From Glycine soja (taxonomy: Eukaryota > Streptophyta > Magnoliopsida > Fabales > Fabaceae), in NCBI RefSeq assembly GCF_004193775.1, contig NC_041012.1, forward strand, positions 10,561,223 through 10,625,222: a stretch of 64,000 bases of DNA, in the 5' to 3' direction. A program made the position numbers and the translations under genes. The stretch's first letter is position 1; each line of letters starts with the position of its first letter. Positions 25,764 to 38,200 of the stretch are shown here, one piece after another. The notes beneath the pieces were generated by a model. That model did no database searches. It was given only the letters and a program-made list of their open reading frames with translations, and was not told where the DNA came from.

Positions 25764-28354
25764 CTAAAAATAAGAATAAGGAGCTGATGAACTCTGATCC
25801 TTACTATAACTACACAAACAAATCGGAAGAAAATTCACAGCTGTTATTGGCGTCGGGATCTGCCTTAGTGAAACAAGATAAATATGCCCATAAACCCACT
25901 GTCTACCAAATCTCGATACTGATTGCTGAAAAACAACAAAATCATGTGTCATGCAAATTGCAGTAGCATCTTTTGGTTTTGGGTGCAGTGGATGAAAAAT
26001 GGAAGAGAAACAAATATTCTCTACCACGCAGTCATCAACATGCATTGCAAATTATAGCATAGCCTTCTCAATTGTCTCTAATTAAATTAGAAATAACTAA
26101 CAGTTTAGTCATTTTGAACAGCCTTTTGGAAAGGTTTTTTTAAAAAAAAGTCTGTACATTGTTACCTCAACTTTTGTGCGAAATTCTAATATGCATTCAC
26201 ACACATGACAATCTGCTCTGTGAGGTGACTCAATATTCCTGTCCATTCTCACAAATGCAAATACCTAAACGAATATGAATCCAACTCAGTGCACATAGCA
26301 AAATTAAACCTTATGTATATGCTGTGCCTCAAAAGCTGGATAGAGATAAACATAAGTTGAGGGAGAAGATGGAAAAGAAACAAAGTGCTTATATGACAGT
26401 TATCACAATAACTGACCTCTTCTCCACAATTTGGACATGCACCTTTTAGTGCCGTCAAGTCATTCCTCCAAAGGCCATGAAGCACCTTAGCTGTGAAAAT
26501 AGACAGTTAACAAAATACGGATATAGAAACACTGAAATAGTGACAATGACATCAATGATTGAATATTTTTCTAAGGTTACATAGAAAATTTTCCTATAAG
26601 GATTTCCCAATTGAACTAAAATAAGGGGGCATTTGAGATATTGTTTGAAGTACACATTTGAAGATTAAGGCATAAGATGATGAAGGGGAAAAAGCTGAAG
26701 CAACAGGGTAGCCGATGACAAAACACAGCCCAACGAAAATAAGGCTGTTCACCAAGGCCAGAAAACCTAGTCCAGATGTTTGGCTACCAAGTGATAAGCC
26801 TGAATCGAATGCATTTTGATAAGCCATTCCAATAGTGTATGATATGGGACCAACACAGGCTAAACTGCCAAATGCATGGAACATGGCCCATGTGCTTGCT
26901 AATGCAAAAATCATAGACAGATCTTCCTGCCCTACAACCACATCATTCAATATTCTAGAGAAAAAACCAAGATAAAAAGGAACACAAGGAAAGGAGCGCT
27001 GAGCATTCTAACCAGACAAACACGTAGCAACTACAGACATTCAAAAGAATATAAATATGTCATCATATCACACAATCCTAAATTCTTGAGCCACATAATG
27101 ATATGTTTGAACGAGAGGAAAGAAATAGAAAGAAAGAAAACACAAATAGCAATGCATTTTCTTTGATTTAGTTGAAAGGAAAACAAAAAGAAATGTTGAT
27201 TTTTAAAAACCAAAATTTAGAGCCCAGCAATCAGTTTCTCATCCAAAATCTATTAAGTTTTGAAAATTACATCCAAAACAAGTGTTTTAAAAACTAAAAA
27301 ACAGAAACAGATGGAAGATGTTTTATCATTCACTTATGTTTTCTTCAAGTGCTGTTTAAGTGCTCAGAAGATAAACTTTTATAAAAAAGAAATATACTCA
27401 AGGAAGTGAGGAACAAACACTTTCAAATGTATCAAGAGACAAACAAAATTTAGAAAGCAGAACATTGTTTTTCAAAACAATAAACAAACAAGGTGTAATT
27501 TTTCTATCCTTCTATTTTCTATTCAGTTCAATTTTTCAAACTTACTTCTTCCCTTTATTTTGTTTCTGCTGTACCAACAGAGGGAAAGAGCCAAGAAGTG
27601 GAAATACATAGTCAAGCAATGCATTCTAAAAACAATTGAGGGTATCATAGGACGTAAGTGAGCAAGATACCGGTAAATTGACATAGATGTGGGATCACAA
27701 CACAGGTAAGTGAGACAAGAACAAGTTAACATAGAATTACAGAGAAAATGAAATTACCTCAGCATCAGCAAATGTGGATTGCCTCCTTATACTGCACCGA
27801 GGAGACTTGACAACTGACTTTGAACCAAACCATCTCAGCCTTAACTGTTTCCATAATTAAAGGAACAATATTAGTAGTCTAAATTAGAAGCTAAGAACTA
27901 ACATGATAATTACATAGTGAAGAAAGGTACCTCACCTCTACTCTATCAAACATGTCATCAACTATGAGAGGGTGACCACTATAATAAGCATCCCGTGCCT
28001 ATTGCAAAATAGCATGTTAACTAAGTTGGAACTAAAGGTGTTTGTATGTGCTTGAGTATTTCTATAATAGTTTGTGTAATTCAATTTCAGAAAATGGTTG
28101 AGTTTAGTTTAGTTTACTTGTCAGTAAAGGGCTTCGAGGTTCTCATTGTTGGTGGTTTCGAGGGGGACAACGTAGATCCAGAAGGATCCCGCGGGGCGTA
28201 GGTCGGAGGTGGCGGAGACGCGGTGGCTTTCGCCGGAGATTCTGACGTGGCGGGGGGTTATGGGCAATTCCAGGACCGTCGATTGGGTCACGTGAGAGGC
28301 TCGTGCCCACGCCACAATTAGCAGGCCAAACCCATCCTCACCATATAAATCAAT
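25764..28354 (-). pseudogene. PGRL1-like chloroplast membrane protein gene, apparently disrupted
   Basis: Exons, high to low: 28354-28118, 27998-27936, 27844-27758, 26926-26656 (3' edge uncertain), 26490-26417, 26264-26166, 25925-25764. The order of motifs follows the PGRL1 family: DAYYSGHPLIVDDMFDRVE, SPRCSIRRQSTFA, two membrane segments (LASTWAMFHAFGSLACVGP; LALVNSLIFVGLCFVIGYP), then a zinc ribbon with LKGACPNCGEE and DCHVCEC. PGRL1 itself takes part in cyclic electron flow at the thylakoid; the job of this relative is unknown. Three defects are seen. The first exon has an in-frame TGA at 28121-28123, two codons before the donor. No in-frame ATG precedes it (a TAG lies at 28355-28357). The exon ending near 26656 lacks a good donor where one is expected. 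The third codon positions of exon 1 are strongly C-rich, so the frame was once coding. A shorter product starting inside the gene cannot be excluded. Confidence 0.7.
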
Positions 28355-28359
28355 CTATA

Positions 28360-28945
28360 TTTCTATTTCCCAATTGGACAATACTGCACTTTGCACTTGC
28401 TGCCTAAATATCTCACCCAAAATGGAATGGATCATTGCTTCATTGTCTTTTGCTTTAATTTTGGGTTGTTTGGACTTTGGAGTGGGTGATTTTCTCCCAA
28501 GAATTAAATCATAGTTTTAATAAGTCATGTTTCCAATGATTTTGACACGTGTCATTAACTAATTCAACACCTATAAAGACCAAGACTAATCAAAAAATAA
28601 TTTGGGAACTAAAAAAAATCTCAATAGTTGGGGGACTAAAGACATGATTTGCCCTTTAAATTATTTATTTACTCTAATAGTTAAATAATATTTTTGACAA
28701 TTAGTTTTCATATTTTCTTCTCAAAAACTATTTTTGATAATTATGAAAAATAAGAGTATAGATGTAGAATTTTAATATAAAATTAGTTATAGGGACACTT
28801 AGTTCATCCTAAAAGCAATATGTTATGAAAAATTGCTAAAATTATTAAAATACACCCAATTTTATTAAGTTCATCCCATCACTTCATATTTTAGCTTTAC
28901 CAAGACCTTTATCAATTAATATCCTACCTCACTTACATACTAACA
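28360..28945. other. AT-rich stretch upstream of the PGRL1-like gene
   Basis: I see no coding frame here. The part near 28360-28480 would hold the promoter or missing first exon of the PGRL1-like gene, but no convincing transit-peptide exon was found on the minus strand. The remainder is AT-rich unique-looking DNA leading into the inverted-repeat element at 28949. Confidence 0.4.
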
Positions 28946-28948
28946 TGA

Positions 28949-29893
28949 GAATTGTTAAATGCACTTTTCCCATTTGTTAAATGCACCTCTTACACATATT
29001 TTTGTGTTTTTATTTCAACATTATCCTTTTTTTTTTGGAAACTTAACTCTAAAAAATGTCAATTTTAACAATTACTAAAAGTAAGGATTGTATGGATCTA
29101 TTGAGAGAGACACAAATAAGACTCCCTAAATGTCATCATCTCATAATCCACCCTTTACACTCTCATAAAGGAGTGGGGAGTGTTTGGGTTGCAACATATA
29201 ATGAAGGTCGATAAAGGTGCTTAGGAACAAAGGGTTAGGGTCGATGTATAAGGCAACCGTCGTGAGTGGGTTAGGCATGACAGTTGCAACAATTCCATCG
29301 CCTACGATAAAATGGAGTGTAGGAACCTAATCTTCTCTTCGATTATGCGCATGTAAACAACAAAGAGGAACAATGGACACGATGATAGTGGTGGCAACAA
29401 AGTGGTACTCGATGGTGGTGCACTACAGGGAAGGACTTGTCAAAGATAGAATAGTAGTAGTGGGGGGAGGTGATTGTGTGGAAGTAGAAGGGTAGGGGGG
29501 AATGTAGATCTTGGCAATGAAGTTGATGATGCAAAATAAGTTAAGGATGGAGTGACACATGCGACAACAAAGGGATGTATAAGGGAACATTGACATCAAA
29601 GGTAAGTGTTTTATGATAACGTAGAGAGTGGACACTAAGCCAACAACATTTAGAGAGTATTACTTTGTGTCTTTCTTGATAGATACAACCCATATTTTTT
29701 TCTTCCAAAAAGTAAATTTCAGAAAAGTAAATTTTGACAAATATTATAACACTTCCAGAAAGTAATTTCCAAAAGTGTTAAAATTTTAACACTTTTTGAA
29801 ATTTAATTTACAAAAAGTAGTAATTTTGAGAAAGGGAAAAAACAAACATAAAAAATTGCATTTAGTAAAGAAAAGAGTGCATTTATTAATTTC
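28949..29893. mobile_element. Inverted-repeat element, ~0.95 kb, non-autonomous
   Basis: The left end reads 'attgttaaatgcactttt' and soon repeats 'tttgttaaatgcacc'. The right end carries 'ttgcatttagtaaag' and 'gagtgcatttattaattt', which are the reverse complement of the same double motif. Each terminus thus holds two copies of a 'taaatgca' block in inverted orientation. The interior is less AT-rich (29140-29600) and contains short minus-strand frames rich in His and Ser that I do not recognise. No transposase is visible. Confidence 0.5.
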
Positions 29894-30079
29894 CCATTAA
29901 CATTTGTGGCTAAAGCTGTCAAAATGGTCCAATGAGCCCAACCCAACCTGGGCCTAATGCCAAAAGGCTCGTAGGGTCAAAAAACCCATCATTAAAAGCC
30001 CACAGGGCTAGGGACAACCCATGGGCCTTAGATTTAATATTATGACATATTTTTTTAATACTCAAGTCAAAGTCAATTG

Positions 30080-30300
30080 AAATAAACCCCAAATGAGGTT
30101 GGTAGAAAAACAACCATGATCTAGTTCGACAAAAAATAACCTTAACCAAGGTTGACCGAAATTAACAACAAACAATGTTGGCTGAAAATAACCTCAATGG
30201 AGGTTGACAAAATACAATGAGATCGATCAAACACAAACCTAGTCAAGATTTGGTCGAGGTTGATAAAAAAGAACTATAAGTAAGGTTGACTGAAATTTTA
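30080..30300. repeat. Diverged minisatellite, ~30-base unit
   Basis: Imperfect units built on 'aggttgaccgaaaataacct' recur about six or seven times (for example near 30090, 30147, 30177, 30202, 30258, 30283). Many units carry the complementary words 'aacct' and 'aggtt', so single strands could form small hairpins. The units are strongly diverged, so the array is old. Confidence 0.5.
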
Positions 30301-30693
30301 TGATAGCATTTGATTAGTAGCATGTAATTAAGATTTTGATATGCAGCTTTTTACTTAATACGATCGTAAGATCCAATAATAATAACAAAATTTTATACAA
30401 CTAGATAAGATCCATTACATAGATATGTGTGAAATTGTTTGGAAACTTTTGCCAGAATGTTGGAGTTTGACTTTTTAAAAGTTAAAACTAAAAGAAATAT
30501 ATAATCTACATATATATGGTCCAGCCGGTAGGATAAACTACTACCATGAAGATTGACTTCAACCCAAAAAGAAAGGACACATTATTTGAGAAGCATTGTC
30601 TTCACAACATAGTATTTGTGTTTATATCTCTTAAAAACAATTGTGTTTATATAATTTTTTTAATCAGCAAAATATATATTTATATATATAATA

Positions 30694-30799
30694 TGGAGGA
30701 CACAAATGGGTGTCAAAAACCATATAGAAGAACATGTATTAGTTCCTGGAGGACACAAATGGGTGTCAAAAACCATATAGAAGAACATGTATTAGTTCC
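30694..30799. repeat. Perfect 53-base tandem duplication
   Basis: A 53-base unit beginning 'tggaggacacaaatgggtgt' and ending 'agttcc' occurs twice back to back, 30694-30746 and 30747-30799, with no difference that I can see. The lack of divergence implies a recent event. The short frame that spans it (30546-30812) repeats the same peptide and is not a recognised protein. Confidence 0.9.
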
Positions 30800-31710
30800 T
30801 GGACTATTCTAACAACCCATGGTTACCCAATATTAACATAGTATTTGTGTTTATATAATGAAATGAGTAGTCTGTTGAGTCTATTATAAAATCATTACTG
30901 CTGCATCTCTTTGGTGGTGATCATTCAACCACATGGTAACAGTAAAATATAACATCAAGTTATCATTGCTTCATGATTTACACATTTGTCTGCATCTCAT
31001 AGTAAAGAAGTAAATTATAGTGTGGCCATGTTGACGTGCGTGAGTTTTATAGTGGATGTGGTGGGAGAAAGCTGTTCCAAACGAATTAAGAAGCCAAGCA
31101 TAAAGAACTACAACAGGAAAATTTCTTTTCCGAACCGATTAAATGTTTTAAAACACCACAAGCAATATGGCATGCATTGTATATAGTATTGGTGCAATAC
31201 AAAGATGTTTTCTATTTAGTACTTGAAAGTTTACAACAATACATCTTAACAAATAACTGATTTGATGGGTCAGCTGCAAATGGTTAAACTGTAGATCTAG
31301 GATGCACATGGTAGGAACGATGGGAAAGAAACAAGGTCTTTCTGGACTTGGGGCCACATATACGTTCTGAGCATTAGGAGTCTGCACAGCATGTTGATCA
31401 CTTGTTTTCATTTTCGTAAGTTACAAAGATAATTCTGAAAATGACTTTTTGTGTTCTGAGTTTTGGGCCTATACAGTTTAGAAAACGTTTTTGAAGAAAG
31501 TATTTTCTAAATTAATTCAACCAAACAAAACAAAAATCTCCCTATTGCCAATTTGAAACATGTCAACTTGCAGCAACCATCCTATTTCCAAATGTGTATA
31601 TGAACAGTACCTTCGTTTCTTGCCTTCACCTAATGACTGTCTAGTGTAGAAATTTCAAAAAAATAAAATAATACAGGATGCCTTAAATGTCCGAATGAAA
31701 TAAAGTTGCC

Positions 31711-31840
31711 CTAGAGGAAATGAAGTCCATGCAAAATTCAGATTCGGATGTAGTTGACTTGCCCAAAGAAAAAAGATTCTAGAGTTAGATTGGTCAATAA
31801 AACAACTAGATGTCAAGAATGCATTATTGAATATTTCTCA
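31711..31840 (+). pseudogene. Ty1/copia reverse-transcriptase relic
   Basis: Forward translation gives LEEMKSMQNSDSDVVDLPKE, then a stop codon, and in another frame DWSIKQLDVKNALLN. These match the start of the copia reverse-transcriptase domain and its conserved 'QxDVKxAFLxG' block. The stretch normally found between them is missing. No LTR could be tied to it. Confidence 0.55.
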
Positions 31841-32798
31841 GCCTGACTTTGATCTTAGGTATTGTATTTTTACACCGTCTGTGTGATCAAGATTGTTTGA
31901 TCGAGACCAACTAATATTGAACAAGAGAATATTAGATCAACAACAATGGAATAATTGGGCCTGAGACCTTAGGCTCAATCACATTCCATAAATAAGAGTG
32001 ATTTCTCTTATCATCCTAGATTCACGTGCATTATAGGATTCTATAACAGTTGTAGACTAGTCTTTGGCTTTGGTGCCTGGGATCCATACGTGAATATAGT
32101 ATTGTTACAAATCACGTGAACGGAAAAAAATCCTTGTATGGATCAATCAGCCACCTAGAGAAGGGTATGATAAATGTACTAAATCTATGAAGATATATCA
32201 AGAGACAAGGATATTCACAAGGGCAGAGTGGTCAGAGTTGAAAGTAAAATTAAGACAATTGAAAATATGTTTTATATCTTCTCATATTTTTTCATCCCTT
32301 ACATAAGCAAACAATGTACCCTAAACGGAAGAAATTAGCAAAAATGTTTAAATATAGATTTTTTATTAGAAGAATGTTTAAATATATGTAATTGAAAAAT
32401 AATTATACACTAACAGTCTAAATTTTTTTACATAATCATTTAATTATAACTCACTAAATAATTTAAACAACTAGATGATGTTATAAAATTATTTTATATC
32501 ATTAAAGCATAGATATTAAACTCTAGTTAAACCACAATATTCTATCACAATATAGGAACAGGACAAAAAATGTAATTTAATTATGAGTCATCCTATGAAG
32601 AGATAATTAGTGCCTAAAAAAATTATTATAAAATGTATATTTTCTTGGGTAATATATATAAGCAAAAAATAAAAATTTTACTCTTATTAAAAAAATTAGT
32701 TATATTTATTAAATTGTATGAATCTCAATTAAAAAAATATTTTGAGAATAATTAAGATTTAACACCAGAGTAGTATTTAATTATAATATTCTTTAAAT

Positions 32799-32801
<3 letters not shown>

Positions 32802-32830
<29 letters not shown>
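32802..32830. repeat. (TA)n microsatellite
   Basis: About 14 uninterrupted TA dinucleotides in AT-rich intergenic DNA. Confidence 0.9.
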
Positions 32831-32833
<3 letters not shown>

Positions 32834-32969
32834 TGAATTTCATACATATTTTACCTTCACCCCCGTATGCTAAGTTTCTGGATCCGTCCGTGAGAGTGGT
32901 CACGTTTTATTTCACTATTCCACAATATCCTTAAGTAGGAAACTAAAATATTCATGAATTAATATTAAT

Positions 32970-33240
32970 AGAGAAAAGTGTTGGAGTATAAGTGTGAAAA
33001 GAAGTCTCACATTGAATCGAGATCGAAAAGTTGAGTATCATATAAGTGAGGAGAAAATCCATAAACCTGAATCTTAAGATTGTGGATTAAAATATGATGT
33101 CAAATTTTTTTATGTGGTTACTCATGATTTATTGATATAAATCTTTCGGTATTTACTCTTCTCGAATTCATTGGTGTCAAATTCCCTTATGTAGTTGTTT
33201 ATAGTTCATTGATATAAATCTCCAAAACCCCCTGTATTAT
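32970..33240. repeat. LTR-like or dispersed repeat fragment
   Basis: The stretch opens with 'tgttggagtataagtgtgaa' and 'agtctcacattgaatc', which resemble starts of plant LTRs. It contains an internal repeat: 'gtcaaattt...ttatgtggtt...ttgatataaatct' near 33100-33150 and again near 33175-33220. No internal retroelement domain flanks it, so if it is an LTR it is a solo or truncated one. Low confidence. Confidence 0.25.
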
Positions 33241-33249
33241 ACCAAAGAA

Positions 33250-34510
33250 GAAAAAAAAATAAGATAAGAAAATCAAACATGAAAATTGATGGTGATTTTG
33301 ATTGAGTGATACAGCATGTTTGGGTATATTCTCTGTCATTATCAAACTCTAGACCATTTTATTATGAAAAAAAAAAGAGTCTAGGCATTCTTTTCACCTC
33401 CTGGAAAAATACAAACATCAAGAGGAGCATGATTCCTGATGAGTGATGACACTTTCACAACTAGCAAGGCTTACAATGTGATAAACTACCAAAAGGACAT
33501 CACAAGGTACCATTCTCGAAAATTTAATTCCTAGCACTAATTTTTGTGCATTGGCGGTGATGGTTGCTACGATGGTTACAATGTGGCAAACTTGCCTGAA
33601 GGTCATTATATTCCTACAGCTAGGAGAGAAGTAGGAAGAGAAGAGAAAGAAGTGAGATAAAGTGAGTGATATATGATATAAAAATATACAGAGAAAAAAA
33701 AATGAATTATGAACAAGTCATGTAAAAACTGTATGTGAGAAAACACCTAGTTAAATATCTATCATTCTATTGTAAGGAAAAAGGGAAGAGCCGAAGAGAT
33801 GTAGTTGTATTTGGTGAAAGAATAAAAATAACTCAAGGATGGGAATTGCTGTGAAAATGACAAAGTGTGTTGCTTGAGTTCTGCATTCTGATATCTCTGG
33901 AGTCAATATATCCCCTTAATGCATGTTATTTCATGGGGGACTCATTGAAAATCATGGTGAGAATGCATTAATAATATTTTTAATAAAAGCTTTCAATTAT
34001 TGAGGATGTATCTATTGTCACTTTAAATTGTTTATTTGCCCCTCATATTTAAGTAATTTTTAAGATATTTTAAATAAAAAATTTCTTAAATACGACAATG
34101 GACATATTAAAAATGTATTAAGGTGTATCTCAGATGAAAATGGCGAGTCAATTATTATAAATATCTCAATACTAATATTCAATATGCTCACTAGTTAACA
34201 ATATGTTTTATATATTGTAATAGCATCTTACTAATTTGATGTTTATTTTAAAAAAATGTATATATAAAAAAAAACGACCTTTTAGTCTTGCATGAAAATA
34301 CCCGTTTCTCATGCATCATTTCTCACGTGTAAAAATTGAGGTGAAACTAATTCCAATTAAATTACAAAAATGTGTAAAAGTACTGTGTTTTAAAAATGCT
34401 CCTAATTATGTTTCACCAGGTAAGATTACTAATTTTGTTGCCACGACCAGGTTGCACACAGTTGCCGCAGGTAGATGACCCTATAATTATGTTTATATGT
34501 TATATTTTTT
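33250..34510. other. Intergenic, no gene recognised
   Basis: The composition is unremarkable and AT-rich. Minus-strand frame 33418-33606 is short and matches nothing I know. No repeat structure stands out. Confidence 0.4.
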
Positions 34511-35179
34511 TAATATTATTTTTTAAAATATTTTATATAGTTTTTGAATATTATTTTATTTAATATATTTTGTATATTTAAAAGTAGATAAATTTTTAAT
34601 AATCCTATTGAATTTGATTTTTTTTTTTGTAAATGAAATAAAAAGCTAACATAATATTATTTAATATATTTTTTTATTTTAAATACTTAAATTTTGAAAA
34701 ACTAAAGTTTTAAAACAAATATCAAAATATTTTGTTTTTAATATTAACTTATAATTTATAAAATAATATTATTTATTTTGTATAAAGGAATTTACTATTA
34801 AAAATATCTAATAATTTAATAATAAAAGTAGTTGTTAAATTAGAAATAACATAATACATTAATATAAATGAATAATAAAAATTAAAGAGAAATATAAAAA
34901 GTAAAAATTATAGTCATCTATTTATTTGTATGAATAATTATTATGATTACGTTAAAAAAAGATGTAATTTTTATTTAAATGTCTTAAATTTTTAAATTAA
35001 AGTGTTTTAAAATTTTAGTTTTTTAGAATTTAAGTATTTTATATTATTGATTTCATTTACAAAATAAATAAAATTCAATAAAATTATTAAAAAATTATCT
35101 AAATTTTAAATATACAAAATATATTAAATAAAACAATATTTAAAAATTGTATAAAATATTTTAAATAAAAAAAATATTA
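34511..35179. repeat. Large imperfect inverted repeat (hairpin), arms ~180-206 bases
   Basis: The left arm (34511-34716) and right arm (35003-35179) are reverse complements over most of their length. Shared blocks include 'ttatttaatatattttgtat', 'ttgtaaatgaaat' and 'aaatacttaaatt' in left-arm orientation. The loop of about 290 bases is extremely AT-rich. The right side continues to about 35260 with three reiterations of a 'ttatttaata..ttgtatat' word. Non-coding, probably a fold-back element. Confidence 0.7.
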
Positions 35180-35259
35180 AAAATATATAAAACGTATTAA
35201 ATAAAATCATATAAAAAATATATACAAGATATTAAATAAAACTAATAACATATAAAATT

Positions 35260-38200
35260 AAAAATATTTATTTAATAATCAAATAAATAAAATTATTTAT
35301 AATTTTAAAAAAAAATTGAAAGGAAAACAAAAAAAATAAAATGTTATAAAAAATCCCAAAACAAAATACTTTAAAAATAAAAAAATATGACTTCAAAGTT
35401 AAAAAATATAAAAAAAATAAACTTACAACTTTAAAGTCCTAATAAAACATATACAACCTTAAAATAGGAGAAAAAAAATGAAACTAAAGTCCTAAAATTT
35501 TTTAGGACTTTTAACTTAAGAAATATAATATCTACGACTTACTCGATTTTTTATTATAATTTAAAATCTACTCCAAATGAAAAAAGAAAAAAAAAAGATT
35601 TACCCACATTTGATAAAAAAAGCCGAAGACATTAGTCCTGAAAAGGAACAAGAGTATCTACTTTTCCCTTTCAGACAAAGATTCAGTGGTCCCACTTCGA
35701 TTTTTTTTACCAGTAATTCAGTTGTAACAGTTGTTAATTTATGTGATATATTGAAGAGCTGTTATGTTCTCATCACCTGAATTATTAGCCTTTGAGATGT
35801 TTCGTGGTGGCAGTTGTAGATATATACTTCAATTTTTTTTCTTCTTTTTTTATGTATGATATTGGGTGGTACTTCATATGTTTGAGAATAGGAATACTAC
35901 AAAGAAGGAAATTGCTCCCTAATCTCAGGGTTCCCTCAAAGTGTGATGGTGTTTCCATGCCATCGGATTAGAACAAAGCTTTTGAGATATATGAAATTAC
36001 GATGGATGCTTGCTTCAAAAGACTGCTTTTTTATCGAGCAAACAAGCACAATTCCCGGTCCATTTAATATAGGATTTAAGATTTTAAATTATATAATAAA
36101 ATTATATTAATAAGTCGTTGATTAGAATGATAAAATTTAATATTCTTAAGTAAAATATACTTAAAAAAATCTTAGTAAAAGTAATTAATCAAATTTATTG
36201 ATAAAAATTAATTGTTGATAAAATTAATAAATATTTTATATTAATAATATAATTAAAAAATAATAATAAAATATCTCAACGTTGAAAACAGGATAAGGCT
36301 TATGATGATTACATGCATGCCACTTCGGTACTTCTGTGATATGGCATAGATTCCCATTGTATATTTCTAGATATGAATTTTCTCAAATAATAAAAAAAAC
36401 TAAAATATATTTTTCATTTTTATAAATATAAATTATTTAGAATATATCCTACAATTTAGTAAGTTTTTTTCTTCATAAAGTTAAAATTTGTTATTTATTA
36501 ACCTAAAATTAAGTTCAAATAAATCTCATATATACCTACGTGTCAATCTCCTTTTTATACTTCACTTCGTCCCATAATTAAATACTTTCTTCTTAAGATT
36601 TTTGGGGTTAAACCCCCCATAAAAATGCAAAAATACGCGACAAAATTTTGAACCTTTCTTCCCTAATATTGTTCATCTTTCCATTCCCGTCATTCCAAAA
36701 AAACGCACAAATATAGTCTTAGTGTCCAACATTAATTTTGTGTATCTTGTGCTGTACAGTTTTAGCAACACCTCCATATTCCTTACCAATTACCATTATA
36801 AGAATGAATTTCAAACATGATCCATATTAAGAAAAAAAATATTGCCATAAAAAATAGGGTAAATATATGTTAATGATATTAAATGTTATATTCTTTTGAT
36901 AGTATTACTATTAAATTTATAGTATTCACGTTTCTACGTTTTCTTTAAGGGCGTATAATTTCAACCTGGTCATAATGGGACAGTGAGAAAACGCGCAAAG
37001 TTTTGTCCATATGGCTGATAACATGACTGTTTCCACAACATTATAAATTGCACACTTTATTTTGTAAATTTTATTATACATATAATTTATATTAACAAAA
37101 AGAGAGACAGAGTGGAGAATGTAGTATTACTTTTTCTCTCCCATTTATTTTCCCATTAAAATAAAAAGTGCAGTGTAGGACATGACATGAGTATTAAAAA
37201 AATTAGGAGTAGAGAAATAACATTTTTGTTAGACAAAATGGGTTGAGCCCCCATGGTCTGTCCTGTGTCTCCCCCAGTCCTTTGCCATTAATTTCCAAGA
37301 AATAACTTTGTTCTTGAATAACAGTCTTCTCAGGTAGTCTATTGTATCCCAAGTAAAGAACAGGCCAATAATGTGGCGTTCCATTGTATTTTCCCTGGGG
37401 TCCCTACCCTTACACAAACTTTTGAGTTTTAACTGGTCTTTCTTTCTAAATCGCTGAACCGTTGGTTCGGAAAGTTCCCTCGACTAAAATCTCAAAATTT
37501 AGTTGAGTGTGACATTGATACCAACCCATTCCGTTATCATTCTTGGGTCTTAACCAAACCTCTCAAATTTGGACGAGTTAAGATGCTTTGATAGCCTTGT
37601 TTTATTTTATAGTGAATCATCACATGGAAGGAATATCATAGATAAGGATGGGAATGAATGAATTCACAAACTCAATCTTTTGGGGGGGCACATTGTACAC
37701 ATGGACCACATTGCAATGGATTTCGCATTCCACATGTCAGTTGCTAATGAACATTTTTTAGTTTGAATGATCGAACATGTGATTTTTTCATTTTTCTAAT
37801 TCTTCTTAATAATTCAACCAACTTTATATCTTCCCTAATAATCATTAATGGTGTGTACCTATCTTTCATCTCACTAGCCACCACATACAACATTTAAAGT
37901 GTTGCCAAGTCAGTTATCCCTCCCTCTCCTCTGATAAAAGAGCATGTGAAATGGTCATCCCGAGCCGCTTTCGATCTCAACATTGGATGGGAGAGATAGA
38001 TACAATTAAGTGAACTCCTTGTCTAAATTCGTTATGGATAATTTTTAAATACTGTTTTTTAGGTACAATTTGTACTGTCTTTTGTTTTAATTATAATTGG
38101 AATCTACATGATAAAAGGTTACATAAAAAAGATTATATAGATTATTGATATAGAACTTTATTTTTTTATTGGATAAGAAAACAAACAACACTAAAAAAAC

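Noticed and set aside
28121..28315. Treating the first PGRL1-like exon as a separate 64-residue gene
   Set aside because: No ATG, and its frame continues, apart from the TGA, into the next exon through a plausible donor, so it belongs to the same gene.
31148..31411. Minus-strand 87-codon frame
   Set aside because: No homology recognised; surrounding DNA contains retroelement scraps, so chance opening is likely.
37229..37417. Minus-strand 62-codon frame in a GC-richer patch
   Set aside because: It reads fairly protein-like but matches no domain I can name, has no exon partners, and is short.
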